NCBI RefSeq assembly: GCF_002931055.1
Contig: NZ_PSXX01000010.1
Location: 1-64,000 of the forward strand
Reading direction: 5' to 3'
Length of the DNA stretch: 64,000 nucleotides
Origin: Pseudoclavibacter sp. AY1H1
Lineage (GTDB): Bacteria > Actinomycetota > Actinomycetes > Actinomycetales > Microbacteriaceae
Position 1 is the first letter of the stretch; each line of letters begins with the position of its first letter. Shown here in pieces: positions 7,632-16,094 of this stretch. A program made the position numbers and the translations under genes. The notes under the pieces are model-generated. The model had not been told where the DNA came from, made no database searches, and saw only the letters and a list, made by a program, of their open reading frames with translations.

Positions 7632-8276
7632 TCAGTACGCGACGCCGAAGCGGGCGCGGCGGTGGGTGGGCGTGTCGATCTCGGCGACGATCGCCGTCGC
7701 GAAGTCGGCACCGGAGATGTTCGAGTCGCCGTTCGCGTCGGTGAGGAGCACGTCGCCGCCGATGCGGTACTTGCCGGTCGCCTCGCCCGGCGCCCAGGCC
7801 CCGAACGCGGCAGCAGGGCTCACGTAGAACCAGTCGAGCTCGGGGGCGGATGCGCGCAGGTCGTCGAGCACGCCCGCCATCTCGGAGGCCTCGGGCTTCA
7901 CCGCATCCGGGAAGCCCTCCGTGTCGAAGAGCCTCGGGCCGCCCTCGGCGACGAACAGCGAGCCGGCGCCGCCGATGACACCGAAGCGCACCCCCTTGGA
8001 AGCCGCGAGCTCGGCGGCCTTCGCGAGGAGTCCCCGGGTGCGTCCCTCGAGTTCGCCGCGGGGTGCCAGTGCAGAGACGACGACCTCCGCGCCGTCGATC
8101 GCGTGCTCCAGCGTGCCGTCCTCGAGCACGCTGCCGTTGACGTATGAGACGCCCTCGATCGGCTCCGCGGGACGCGAACGGCTGAACGAGGTGACCTCGT
8201 GGCCAGCGGCGGCTGCCGCCCGGACGAGGTGGCTGCCGGCGTATCCGGTCCCGCCGAGGATGGTGATCTTGGCCAT
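7632..8276 (-). CDS. NAD(P)-binding oxidoreductase, atypical SDR
   Basis: A 214-residue NAD(P)-binding protein of the YwnB/NmrA-like atypical SDR group. The dinucleotide-binding loop is ILGGTGYAGSHLV at residues 4-16 and the second glycine-rich strand is GVIGGAGSLFV (about 98-108). There is no classical YxxxK catalytic pair, as usual for this group, so it may act as an NAD(P)H sensor or a reductase. It is divergent from an HxlR regulator with 179 bases between starts, and HxlR proteins commonly control such adjacent redox genes in response to electrophiles. Confidence 0.82.
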   Translation of the reverse strand: MAKITILGGTGYAGSHLVRAAAAAGHEVTSFSRSRPAEPIEGVSYVNGSVLEDGTLEHAIDGAEVVVSALAPRGELEGRTRGLLAKAAELAASKGVRFGVIGGAGSLFVAEGGPRLFDTEGFPDAVKPEASEMAGVLDDLRASAPELDWFYVSPAAAFGAWAPGEATGKYRIGGDVLLTDANGDSNISGADFATAIVAEIDTPTHRRARFGVAY

Positions 8277-8352
8277 GATGGTCCTTTCGTCGCGGCGGCC
8301 GTTTCAGCCGCCGAAGGTCACCGTAGGAGACCGACTGCGGGGAGGGGAAGAA

Positions 8353-8387
8353 GGCACTTTGCGGGGAGTCGGTTACCGCGAAGTGCC
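8353..8387. promoter_or_regulatory. Candidate HxlR operator in the divergent promoter region
   Basis: An inverted repeat of 12-base arms, GGCACTTTGCGG (8353-8364) and CCGCGAAGTGCC (8376-8387), matching at 11 of 12 positions with an 11-base spacer. It lies about midway between the divergent oxidoreductase and HxlR starts. Position and symmetry suit a dimeric regulator; assignment to HxlR is inference. Confidence 0.4.
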
Positions 8388-8455
8388 CTTTGCGCACCTC
8401 TTGAGTCTCCGCTGGTGACTGGGTAACCTGTGGATACTCCGAGGAAGGGTGGACC

Positions 8456-8827
8456 ATGTCCGAGCCGCTGTGGGACCCGTACGTCCGTGACTGCCCGTCG
8501 CGGCGACTGCTGGATCGGATCGGCGATCGCTGGACGGTGCTGGTCGTCGGCACGCTGCACGACGGGCCGAAGCGATTCTCGGAGATCCAGGCGGCCGTCG
8601 ATGGCGTCTCGCAGAAGATGCTCACCCAGACGCTCCGCGGCCTCGAACGTGATGGCCTCGTCACGCGCACCGTCTTCCCGCAGGTGCCGCCCCGTGTCGA
8701 CTACGAGCTGACGGAGGTCGGCCGCAGCCTGCTCGGTCCGCTCCGCATCCTCACCGACTGGGCTGCCGAGCACATGTCCGACGTCGGGGATGCCCAGCTC
8801 CGGTACGACGAGAGCAGGGCGGCATGA
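8456..8827 (+). CDS. HxlR family winged-helix transcriptional regulator
   Basis: A 123-residue HxlR/MarR-like regulator. The family pattern is complete: CPSRRLLDRIGDRWTVLVVG (about residues 13-32), then LRGLERDGLVTRTVFPQVPP and VDYELTEVGRSL at the wing. Cys13, at the family's conserved N-terminal position, could sense quinones or aldehydes by oxidation as in YodB-type members. It overlaps the following oxidoreductase by the four bases ATGA, so the two are translated together, and it is divergent from a second oxidoreductase. Together they look like an electrophile or quinone stress locus. Confidence 0.9.
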   Translation: MSEPLWDPYVRDCPSRRLLDRIGDRWTVLVVGTLHDGPKRFSEIQAAVDGVSQKMLTQTLRGLERDGLVTRTVFPQVPPRVDYELTEVGRSLLGPLRILTDWAAEHMSDVGDAQLRYDESRAA

Positions 8828-9675
8828 GCGAATCACGCGTCGATCGCATCGCGGTGACCGGCAGCACGGGCGCTGTCGGCGGACGCGTCGCCAGGCAGCT
8901 CGCGGATGTGGGAGCACCGCAGCTCCTCCTCGCGCGCACGCCGGCGAAGGCGCCCCAGCTGCCCGGCTGCGTCGTCGCGCCCTTCAGCTACGCGGATCGT
9001 GCCGCATCGACGGCCGCCCTGCGCGGCGTCCACACGCTCTTCATGGTGTCGGCGTCCGAGAGCGAGACACGGCTCGACGAGCATCGCGCGTTCATCGACG
9101 CGGCGGCAGACGCCGGGGTCGAGCACGTCGTCTACACGTCGTTCTTCGGGGCATCGCCGGACTCGACCTTCACGCTGGCGCGAGACCACTTCGCGACGGA
9201 GGAGCACCTCAAGGCGTCTGGGATGGCGTGGACGTTCCTGCGTGACAACTTCTACATGGACGTCATGCCCATGTTCGTCGGCGACGACGGCGTGCTGCGC
9301 GGCCCCTCGGGAGACGGACGTGTGTCGATCGTGAGCCGCGCCGACGTCGCCGCGGTCGCATCGAGCGTGCTGCTCGCGCCGGATGCGCACCAGGGTGCGA
9401 CGTACGACCTGACGGGACCTGAGGCCCTCAGTGCGGCCGAGATCGCGGACGCGATCGCGCTCGCCAGCGGCACCGCCGTCACGTTCCACGACGAGACGCT
9501 CGACGAGGCATACGAGTCGCGGGCGAAGTGGGGCGCGCCGCCTTGGCAGAACGATGCCTGGGTGAGCACGTACACGGCGATCGCGAGCGGTGAGCTGTCG
9601 AGGGTCTCGGTCGACGTCGAACGGGTCACGGGCAGGGCCCCCGTCTCGTTCGCCGAGTACCTGGCCGGCCGGTAG
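8824..9675 (+). CDS. NmrA-like NAD(P)H-binding oxidoreductase (QorB-like)
   Basis: A 283-residue atypical SDR similar in layout to NAD(P)H:quinone oxidoreductase QorB. The N-terminal nucleotide loop VTGSTGAVGGRVARQLA is at about residues 9-25, and FLRDNFYMDV (about 137-146) matches the region that shapes the substrate pocket in NmrA/QorB proteins. Its start overlaps the stop of the HxlR regulator, making a two-gene operon. Reduction of quinones or related electrophiles is the likely job, consistent with the regulator type. It converges on the VOC gene with 18 bases between stops. Confidence 0.82.
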   Translation: MSESRVDRIAVTGSTGAVGGRVARQLADVGAPQLLLARTPAKAPQLPGCVVAPFSYADRAASTAALRGVHTLFMVSASESETRLDEHRAFIDAAADAGVEHVVYTSFFGASPDSTFTLARDHFATEEHLKASGMAWTFLRDNFYMDVMPMFVGDDGVLRGPSGDGRVSIVSRADVAAVASSVLLAPDAHQGATYDLTGPEALSAAEIADAIALASGTAVTFHDETLDEAYESRAKWGAPPWQNDAWVSTYTAIASGELSRVSVDVERVTGRAPVSFAEYLAGR

Positions 9676-9693
9676 CCGCGCTTCGGCTTCTGC

Positions 9694-10140
9694 TCAGCTC
9701 TTCGTGAGGTCCTGGGCGAGCATCACGATGATGCCGCTCGGCCCGCGCAGGTAGGTGAGCCTGTACACGTCCTGGTAGTTCGCGACACCGCGAAGCGGAA
9801 GGCAGCCGTGCCTGGCGGCGATCGCGAGCGAGGCGTCGAGGTCGTCGACGGAGAACGCCACGCGGTGCATGCCGATCTCGTTGGGCAGCGTCGGCTCGGT
9901 CTCGATGGCCTCTGGGCTGAGGTATTCGAAGAGCTCGAGTTGTCCGTGTCCGTCCGGTGTCTGCAGCACGGCGATCTTCGCGTGGTTCCCGTCGAGGCCG
10001 ACGGCCGTGGACGCCCACTCGCCGCTCACCTCGTCGCGGCCGAGCACGGTCAGGCCGAGGTCGGTGAAGAAGGCGATGGTCGCTTCGAGGTCACGGACGG
10101 CGATGCCGACATTCTCGAGTCTGATGGGCATGGTCGGCAT
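9694..10140 (-). CDS. VOC superfamily (glyoxalase-like) protein
   Basis: A 148-residue protein with two vicinal-oxygen-chelate repeats: ENVGIAVRDLEATIAFF in the first and MHRVAFSVDDLDASLAIA in the second. Of the four usual metal positions, the first appears as Asn-Val-Gly instead of His and the last as Met instead of Glu (GIIVMLAQ), while ELFEY and MHRV are kept. It may therefore bind metal poorly or act as a binding or resistance protein rather than as glyoxalase I or methylmalonyl-CoA epimerase. Substrate unknown. A second ATG nine bases inside is an alternative start. Confidence 0.78.
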   Translation of the reverse strand: MPTMPIRLENVGIAVRDLEATIAFFTDLGLTVLGRDEVSGEWASTAVGLDGNHAKIAVLQTPDGHGQLELFEYLSPEAIETEPTLPNEIGMHRVAFSVDDLDASLAIAARHGCLPLRGVANYQDVYRLTYLRGPSGIIVMLAQDLTKS

Positions 10141-10176
10141 GCTACTCAGCTTTGCCGAGCGGATGCGGGGCCTGCG

Positions 10177-10941
10177 CTACCGGTTCACTCGCCCGACCCG
10201 ACCGCCGATTGGCCAGGTCGTCCGCCGCTCGGTCGAGGGGTCGCCCCAGAGCTCGGCGAGGTCACGGCCGACGGCTTCGAGGAGGTGCTCCTGGCCGGCC
10301 TCGCGGGCGGCGCGGACGGCCGACCAGGTCGAGAAGTAGCCGAGCAGCGCATCCAGCGTGAGGTTCTTCTCGATGCTGGGGGCGCGGAACTCGAGCTCCT
10401 CGAACGGGAAGGGGAGGTCGCGGTACTCGCGTTCGACGAGGCGCCGTGTCGGCGGCCAGTAGGCGTCGAGGTCGTCGGCGTAGAAGCGCTGGGCGCGTTC
10501 GTCGATCGCCGGATCGTCGATGTGGAGGATGCCATAGCAGAGGAGTGCGAGGATGCCGCCGTCGGCGCTCACTCGGGTGACCTCGTCGTAGAACTTGGGC
10601 AGGTCGAACCAGTGCGCGGCCTGGGCGACGCTGACCAGGCTGGCGGAGCCGTCGTGGATGCTGCTCGGCAGCGATTCGGCGGGCGCCTGCACGTACTCGA
10701 CGCGCGGATGCGGCGCGGCGTTGGCGATCTGCTCCTCGCTCGGGTCGAGGCCGATGACCTCCTCGAAGACGTCGCCGAGGGTGGTCGTGAACTGGCCGTT
10801 CCCGCAGCCCACGTCGAGGGCGAGGGCCGTGCTCGGCGTGAGCTCGGCCAGCTCAGCGGCCAGCGTCGAGGGGTAGCTCGGGCGGAAGTCGGCGTAGGCC
10901 CGCCCGCCCTCGGTGAACCAGTTGCGCGCAGCTCGAGTCAT
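10177..10941 (-). CDS. Class I SAM-dependent methyltransferase
   Basis: A 254-residue Rossmann-fold methyltransferase of the UbiE/Trm112-independent type. Motif I is LALDVGCGNGQFTTTL (about residues 39-54), motif II includes VIGLDPSEEQ, and a post-I segment VSVAQAAHWFDLPKFYDEV marks the family often annotated as trans-aconitate-like methyltransferases. The acceptor is not predictable. It is a single gene, minus strand, upstream of nothing obviously related; the VOC gene follows 36 bases after its stop and could be cotranscribed. Confidence 0.82.
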   Translation of the reverse strand: MTRAARNWFTEGGRAYADFRPSYPSTLAAELAELTPSTALALDVGCGNGQFTTTLGDVFEEVIGLDPSEEQIANAAPHPRVEYVQAPAESLPSSIHDGSASLVSVAQAAHWFDLPKFYDEVTRVSADGGILALLCYGILHIDDPAIDERAQRFYADDLDAYWPPTRRLVEREYRDLPFPFEELEFRAPSIEKNLTLDALLGYFSTWSAVRAAREAGQEHLLEAVGRDLAELWGDPSTERRTTWPIGGRVGRVNR

Positions 10942-10989
10942 GCGCTGATGCTAGGCGCGGTGGCTGAGCGCTCGGCGGCGGTTCCGGCT

Positions 10990-11024
10990 GGCGTCAGGCG
11001 TCAGGCGTCAGGCGTCAGGCGTTA
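10990..11024. repeat. 7-bp tandem repeat (ggcgtca)x5 ending in the DUF429 stop codon
   Basis: Four perfect ggcgtca units at 10990-11017 and a fifth, ggcgtta, at 11018-11024. On the minus strand the fifth unit supplies the TAA stop of the DUF429 gene and the others each contain TGA; because 7 is not a multiple of 3, the array puts a stop in every frame. Slippage here could change the gene's C-terminus only slightly. Confidence 0.85.
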
Positions 11025-11768
11025 GGCGTGGGGCGCCAGCTCGGCGATGGAGCAGGTCGGCAGGGCGACCCAGCCTTCCACCTTCGCTGCGTCGAGCTGG
11101 TCTGGTGCGACGGGCAGCGTCTTGCCGAGCGCGTGGGCGCGCGCGTTGAGGGATGCGGCGAGTGCATCGAGGGCGTCGTCGGAGCGGCCGAGGAGCAGGC
11201 GCTGCTCGTCGGTCGTCTCGAGCCAGGGGAGCGCATCCAGCAGTGCCGCCGCCGCCAGGACGCGCGCCTCCGGCTTGGTCTTGTACCCGGGAGTGAGCAG
11301 CCCCCAGGCGCGCAGGGCTGCGGCGGGGTAGACCTCGGCGAAGCGTCCGCCGCCGGAGCGGTCGACCTCCTCGCCGGTCGATTCGAACGCCTCGAGCAGC
11401 TCGGCGCAGTGGATGGCCGTCATGCCGAGCCGGTCCGTGGATACGCTCAGCGGCCACCGCCCCGTGCGCTCGCGCACGACCCGGTCCGTGTTTCGGTAGG
11501 CGAGACGCCGACGCAGGTCGATGCCGGAGTGCGTGCGCGCCCCCGTCGCCCGTCCTGCGTGCGCCGTCACGAACTCGACGAACTCGATGGGCCAGCCGAA
11601 CGCGCAGTCGATGCCGATGCTCGTCGCATCCACCGACAGGTCGACGATGTCCGCGTCGTGGATGCCGAGCCGCAGCTCGGCCACGCGGGCCGTATCCGCT
11701 CCCCACTCGATGGCGGCGAGCGCCGTCCGGGTGGGCTCGGCGGCCAGGTCAACGCCAACGGTTCTCAT
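11022..11768 (-). CDS. DUF429 family protein (predicted RNase H-fold nuclease)
   Basis: A 248-residue DUF429 protein. The family is predicted to have an RNase H-like fold; the expected acidic positions are visible in TVGVDLAAEP (Asp6), GIDCAFGWPIEFV and FAEVYPAAALRAWG, followed by an aspartate-containing SDDALDALAASLNAR near residue 190-205 that matches the C-terminal conserved block. Biochemical function is unknown. It stands alone on the minus strand, divergent from the EamA transporter. Its stop codon lies in a 7-bp tandem repeat. Confidence 0.8.
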   Translation of the reverse strand: MRTVGVDLAAEPTRTALAAIEWGADTARVAELRLGIHDADIVDLSVDATSIGIDCAFGWPIEFVEFVTAHAGRATGARTHSGIDLRRRLAYRNTDRVVRERTGRWPLSVSTDRLGMTAIHCAELLEAFESTGEEVDRSGGGRFAEVYPAAALRAWGLLTPGYKTKPEARVLAAAALLDALPWLETTDEQRLLLGRSDDALDALAASLNARAHALGKTLPVAPDQLDAAKVEGWVALPTCSIAELAPHA

Positions 11769-11851
11769 GCCGCCAACGCTAGCGGGCGAGCCGCCTGGCT
11801 AGGCTGACGTGGTCGAGCCGCGTTCCGCTGCCCGGGTCAGGGAGGGTGCTC

Positions 11852-12781
11852 GTGAGTGTGGGCTCGTTGGGTGCGGCGCAGGATGCATCCGCTCGTCGCT
11901 CGCTGGTGATCGCAGTGCTGTCGCTGCTCGGGGCGACCCTGTTCTGGGCGAGCAACTACATCGTCGGCGAGGCAGTGCTCAAGACCTTGGACCCGCTCAG
12001 CCTCGTGCTGTGGCGTTGGACGCTCGCCGCCGTGCCGCTGCTCGCGATCGCGCATTTCGTGGAGCGTCCCAAATGGCGTGAGGTGCTGCGAGCCTGGCCG
12101 TGGCTGCTCGCCCTCAGCTGCACGGGGCTCGTCGGCTACAACCTGACGCTCTACGCCGCCCTGCAGTACAGCGATGCCTTCAGCGCATCCCTCATCAACG
12201 CGTTCAACCCGGCGGTGATCGCGGTCGCCGCCGCGGTCTTCCTGAACCAGCGCCTCACCAGCACCGGCGTCTGGGGTGTCGTGATCGCCCTCGTCGGCGT
12301 GTTCGTCGTCGTCAGCGGCGGCGATGTCGGTGCGTTCCTGGAGGCGGGGTTCGGGATCGGGCAGCTGCTCATGTTCGGCGCCGTCGGCATCTGGACGGCC
12401 TACACGATCATCGGCCGCCGATCGCCGCCGCTGCCCCCGATCACCTCGACGTCGATCCAGGCGGTCATCACCGTGCTCCTCGTCGCGCCGGTCACCCTCG
12501 CGACGGGCGGCCCGCAGCTCCCGGTCTCAGCGGAAGCGCTCACGTCGCTGCTGCTCATCGCGGTGTTCCCGTCGGTGCTGTCCTACCTGCTCTGGAACCG
12601 CGCGCTCGCCGTCATCCCGGCGGCCAGAGCAGGGGTGTTCCTGAACCTGATCACCGTGTTCACGGTCGCGTTCACCCTGCTGGCAGGACAGCCGTTCACG
12701 ATCGGGCAGCTTGTGGGCGGGGCGATCGTCATCGTCGGCGTGGTCGTCGCGAACGCGCAGGCGTTCCGGCGGGCGGCTTGA
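11852..12781 (+). CDS. EamA (DMT) family transporter
   Basis: A 309-residue drug/metabolite transporter with ten predicted membrane helices in two EamA repeats; the first opens with LLGATLFWASNYIVGEAVL and the second follows FGAVGIWTAYTIIGRR. Members export amino acids, nucleosides or drugs. GTG at 11852 is preferred because GGAGG lies six bases upstream; GTG at 11846 in the same frame is an alternative. It converges on the MFS transporter gene with 48 bases between stops. Confidence 0.88.
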   Translation: MSVGSLGAAQDASARRSLVIAVLSLLGATLFWASNYIVGEAVLKTLDPLSLVLWRWTLAAVPLLAIAHFVERPKWREVLRAWPWLLALSCTGLVGYNLTLYAALQYSDAFSASLINAFNPAVIAVAAAVFLNQRLTSTGVWGVVIALVGVFVVVSGGDVGAFLEAGFGIGQLLMFGAVGIWTAYTIIGRRSPPLPPITSTSIQAVITVLLVAPVTLATGGPQLPVSAEALTSLLLIAVFPSVLSYLLWNRALAVIPAARAGVFLNLITVFTVAFTLLAGQPFTIGQLVGGAIVIVGVVVANAQAFRRAA

Positions 12782-12829
12782 ATCCGCCTGTGTCGCAACG
12801 AACCGGGTAGCTGACGAGCGCGGGCGTCT

Positions 12830-14071
12830 TCAGCGCTGCGAGGTCGAGTTCTCGGAGCTCGATCGCGGTGCGACTGCGACGTCGGAGCCCTCCTGCCGCG
12901 GTGCCCCGCGGCCGACCCGCCAGCTCGCGACGGCGGCGACGGCGACGAGGGCCAGCACGGCGATGAGCGCGGACCTCAGCCCGAAGTCCTCGCCGAGGAA
13001 GCCGAGCGCGGGTGGACCGACGAGGAACGCGATGTACCCGAGCGTCGCGGCGAACGCGACACGTGCATCCGGCCGGTTGCCCGAGGCACCAGCGGCGGAG
13101 AGCGCCACGGGGAAGCCGAGTGCCGTGCCGAGGCCCCACAGGATCGCGGCGCAGGCGGCGACCGCCTGGTTGTCGACGAAGATGATGAGCGCCAACCCCG
13201 CCGCGCCGATCAGCGCGCTCGCGCACAGCACCGCGGGCCGTCCGAAGCGGTCGACGAACGAGCCGCCCACGAACCGTCCGACGGTCATCGACAGGGCAAA
13301 GACTGCGAAGATGCCGGAGCCCCAGGCCGCGTCGAAGCCGTGTCCGTCGACCATGACCAGAGGGAGCCAGTCGTTGGCGCTGCCCTCCGCCATGGCAAGC
13401 GCGAGCACGATGACGCCGATCAGCAGCAGCGTCCTGTCGCGCCAGAGCGGACTGCTGGTTGGCGCATCTTCCTTGTCGGTGCTCGCCTCGAGCGCCGCCC
13501 TGCCGGTAGCCCGGGGAAGGAGGCGGATGGAGGCGACGAGCCCCACCGCGACGACCACGGCGGCGAAGCTGAGGTGCGCCAGGATGGGGAAGGACGTGGC
13601 GGTCGCGACGATGCCGCCGACTGCGCCGATGGTGGTGCCGAGGCTGAAGAAGCCGTGCATGGCGGGCAGCGTCGATTTGCCGAGCTGCCGCTCCACGTCA
13701 GCCCCCTCGATGTTGAGCGCCACCTCTGCGCCGCCCATGCCGAGGCCGAAGAGGGCGAGCCCGAGGGCCACGACGATGCCGGAGGCCAGCGCCGCACCCG
13801 CCCCGATCGTCAGCGCGCTCGCCGCGACGAGGGTCACGCCGACGGCGATGACCGGGCGCGCGCCGAACCTGCTGACGAGCCGGCCCGAGCTGAGGATGCC
13901 GACCATCGACCCGACCGACAGGCCGAAGAGGATCAGCCCCATCTCCGCGGTCGACGCGCCGAGCGCATCCCGGACGTCGGGGGTGCGGGTCACCCAGGAT
14001 GCGATCGTGATGCCCGGCAGGAAGAAGAGCACGAACAGCGCGAAGCGGCGGCGCTGGGGGGAAGCGGGCAA
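12830..14071 (-). CDS. MFS transporter (YbjJ-like)
   Basis: A 413-residue major facilitator with twelve predicted helices. The N-terminus FALFVLFFLPGITIASWVTR and the loop RTPDVRDALGASTAEMGLIL resemble the YbjJ/fucose-permease-like subgroup; VSRFGARPVIAVG is the MFS loop 2-3 motif. The transported compound is unknown. Its start is followed on the far side by the left edge of the accessory island, so it is the last gene of the ordinary chromosome block. Confidence 0.85.
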   Translation of the reverse strand: MPASPQRRRFALFVLFFLPGITIASWVTRTPDVRDALGASTAEMGLILFGLSVGSMVGILSSGRLVSRFGARPVIAVGVTLVAASALTIGAGAALASGIVVALGLALFGLGMGGAEVALNIEGADVERQLGKSTLPAMHGFFSLGTTIGAVGGIVATATSFPILAHLSFAAVVVAVGLVASIRLLPRATGRAALEASTDKEDAPTSSPLWRDRTLLLIGVIVLALAMAEGSANDWLPLVMVDGHGFDAAWGSGIFAVFALSMTVGRFVGGSFVDRFGRPAVLCASALIGAAGLALIIFVDNQAVAACAAILWGLGTALGFPVALSAAGASGNRPDARVAFAATLGYIAFLVGPPALGFLGEDFGLRSALIAVLALVAVAAVASWRVGRGAPRQEGSDVAVAPRSSSENSTSQR

Positions 14072-14112
14072 TTGGGGTCCGTTTCAGATGGGGGGGTGTC
14101 CCTATGGTCTTG

Positions 14113-14283
14113 TCAAGCGGCAGGAGCCATAGGTGGCTGGTAGATGGTGCCGTCTCGGAGTATTGCGCAGAGAACGTCGCAGCGTCGTCTCGCGAGAGTT
14201 CACGAGTGCTTGGTTGTGGCGTTTGCCTTGCCCTCGTTGCCGGTTGTAGTACGACCCTGAAACTGGGTCTCTGAAAGTGGTGC
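14113..14283 (-). pseudogene. IS110-family transposase, C-terminal remnant
   Basis: The minus strand reads RDPVSGSYYNRQRGQGKRHN and then QALV, which is the conserved C-terminal transposase block of IS110/IS116/IS902 elements (usual form YYxRKRAEGKRHNQA). A one-step frame change follows, after which LARRRCDVLCAILRDGTIYQ and PPMAPAA then TGA (14113-14115) continue the same block. The rest of the transposase is gone. So this is a decayed end of an insertion sequence at the left border of the island. The remainder of the gap 14284-14488 shows nothing I can assign. Confidence 0.8.
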
Positions 14284-14488
14284 GGATGCGGTCTTGTGGA
14301 TTTCAGGAATCGCTCGAAACTGATCGTTTATGACGGTGACTGGACCGAGATCGCAGGCCATGGGTCGCTCCCGCTTCGACCAGACGGCTCGGGTCTATGG
14401 GGCGAGTGATGTCAGCTGCTGACCTCCAGCGCCAGAGCCTGGATGCCCGAGCCGCTGCCGGAACCGGTCAGTGACCGCCGTCCTGCTG

Positions 14489-14830
14489 TCAGTCAATGGA
14501 ACCGCGTTCGCCGAGCGCGACTGCGGCTTGACAGATCTCCACGACTACGTCGGGGCCGTCGAAGGCCTGGCTCGGGTTCACGTCTTCCCCCTCGTTGGCC
14601 GCGTGGATGATGAACGTCTCGCTGATGAGCCGGTTGCCCACGAGTCCCGTCTTGCGAGAGACGACGTTTCCCGTCACCTCGATCTTGCCGATTGCCCCGG
14701 AGGACCACTTCACCTCGCAGTACGTTGGCCTCACGAGATAGCCACCCTTGGAGGTCTCGAAATCGGCCGCGTCGTGCAGGCGGTACGAGATCGTGGTCAT
14801 CCGCTTCGGGCTGTCTAGACGGACGGTCAT
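14489..14830 (-). CDS. Hypothetical protein
   Basis: A 113-residue acidic, soluble protein that I do not recognise. It has alternating beta-strand-like segments (GYLVRPTYCEVKWSSGAIG, KIEVTGNVVSRK, ETFIIHAANEGED) and no signal peptide or membrane helix. The ATG at 14830 is supported by GAGGAG eight bases upstream. It is the first gene inside the island after the IS110 remnant, and a perfect 20-bp palindrome lies 63 bases upstream of its start. Confidence 0.6.
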   Translation of the reverse strand: MTVRLDSPKRMTTISYRLHDAADFETSKGGYLVRPTYCEVKWSSGAIGKIEVTGNVVSRKTGLVGNRLISETFIIHAANEGEDVNPSQAFDGPDVVVEICQAAVALGERGSID

Positions 14831-14892
14831 CAGCTTGCTCCTCGGCGTCGCGCTCGGCTCGTTCCCACAAGCGTGGCCCGGCAGCTGCTCCC

Positions 14893-14912
14893 CCGCAAAC
14901 GATCGTTTGCGG
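14893..14912. repeat. Island site A: perfect 20-bp palindrome
   Basis: CCGCAAACGATCGTTTGCGG is its own reverse complement. It lies in the gap between the hypothetical gene (14830) and the LysR gene (14997). Four related copies occur at other gene gaps of the island (16591, 19487, 20678, 21713), sharing the core AAACGATCG. Confidence 0.7.
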
Positions 14913-14996
14913 CACGCTTGATGCCGGAGCCTCGAACGTGCCGCCGGAAACGATGCTCAGAATCAGCATTCGGCAGACGTTTTCGGCGGTCACGGG

Positions 14997-15938
14997 TCAG
15001 GAGTCGGGGCTCCGTGATGGTGCCCATGTCGTGCTTGACGCTGGTGGCCGGTGCTGTTCGCGCATGTAGTCGAGGAACGCTGTGAGAACAGGATGACGGT
15101 TGTCAGCTCGCCAGAGGATCGAGTGCGGGTAGGTCGGCGTTGGATCGATGATCGGTATCCGTCGCAGATCGTACGACTCGGGCCAGAGGTAGCGCGATCC
15201 TTCGCCAACGAGCGTTGAGAGGTTCGCGGATTCGGCAAGTTCATCGAGCAGCGAGTCGACGCCGGAGCTTGGCCCCATGGTGTCGATTTGTAGGCCGAAC
15301 TCGTTGCTGAGTTCTGCGTAGTAGTCGCCCCACTCGGTGTTTGCGCGCATGCCGGGCATCCAAATCCGAAACGGTCGGAGATCCGCGAGCGTGACGGTGG
15401 TGGAGTCGGCGAGCGGGTGTCGTGGCCCGACGAGCAGCTGGTGGTGATCCTCGATCACTCGTCCGGCGCGGATCGCTGTTGGGATGCGGATTGTGGAGTC
15501 CGTGAGGGCTCGGAAGGTCGCGTCTATGGTGCCGTCGAGGACTGCGGTGATCGCCGCGGCTGTGTCTGCGTCGGGGAGCGTGACAACGTCCAGTGTGACT
15601 TCGGGCTGCAAGCGGCGAAACCTCCACAGCTCCGTCGCGGGTGCCGTCCTGGTGTTCAGGACGTCGACGCGGAACTCGCGGTTCTCTTTCTGCACCGATC
15701 CCTCTGCACGCGAGGCTGCCTTGAGGAGGTCGCGCGCGTGCGGGAGGAAGACCTGTCCATCGACGCTCAGCCGCGCGCGCCGTGTCGAGCGATCGAGCAG
15801 GCTAACCCCAAGGGCGCGTTCGAGTTTCGCGACCCTCTTCGACACTGCTTGGTGAGTGAGTCCCAGGTCGTCACCCGCCGCCTGGAATTGCTCGGCATCC
15901 GCGACCGCGACGAAGGTGCGCACCGCCTCAAGATCCAT
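14997..15938 (-). CDS. LysR family transcriptional regulator
   Basis: A 313-residue LysR regulator. The DNA-binding helix-turn-helix is AGDDLGLTHQAVSKRVAKLE (about residues 21-40) and the effector domain follows from about residue 88. It is unlike the LysR gene at 415-1335 in sequence. It is divergent from the broken sugar O-acetyltransferase at 16095, with a short inverted repeat in between, so that gene may once have been its target. It belongs to the accessory island. Confidence 0.88.
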   Translation of the reverse strand: MDLEAVRTFVAVADAEQFQAAGDDLGLTHQAVSKRVAKLERALGVSLLDRSTRRARLSVDGQVFLPHARDLLKAASRAEGSVQKENREFRVDVLNTRTAPATELWRFRRLQPEVTLDVVTLPDADTAAAITAVLDGTIDATFRALTDSTIRIPTAIRAGRVIEDHHQLLVGPRHPLADSTTVTLADLRPFRIWMPGMRANTEWGDYYAELSNEFGLQIDTMGPSSGVDSLLDELAESANLSTLVGEGSRYLWPESYDLRRIPIIDPTPTYPHSILWRADNRHPVLTAFLDYMREQHRPPASSTTWAPSRSPDS

Positions 15939-15952
15939 CCCTCAACCCTAGA

Positions 15953-15969
15953 CACAACGAATGGTTGTG
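15953..15969. promoter_or_regulatory. Candidate LysR autoregulatory inverted repeat
   Basis: CACAAC (15953-15958) and GTTGTG (15964-15969) form a 6-5-6 inverted repeat 15 bases upstream of the minus-strand LysR start. Location and symmetry suit an operator for the adjacent regulator. Function is inferred only. Confidence 0.35.
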
Positions 15970-16094
15970 CGACACGACGCTCAGCGGTTGTTTGTCTCGT
16001 TGACCAGGCGCTGATTGGCTTTAGGAAGTCCACGGAGTTTTGTTCAAGGGAGTGTTTCATGGGGTTTGCTGCGTGAGTTCAGCGAGCGATTCGG

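Noticed and set aside
10990-11024. Short tandem array as a CRISPR or origin iteron
   Set aside because: Units of only seven bases without spacers, ending inside a gene; no replication gene nearby.
14113-14283. Functional insertion sequence
   Set aside because: Only the C-terminal part of the transposase is left and it is frameshifted; no N-terminal DEDD domain is present upstream.
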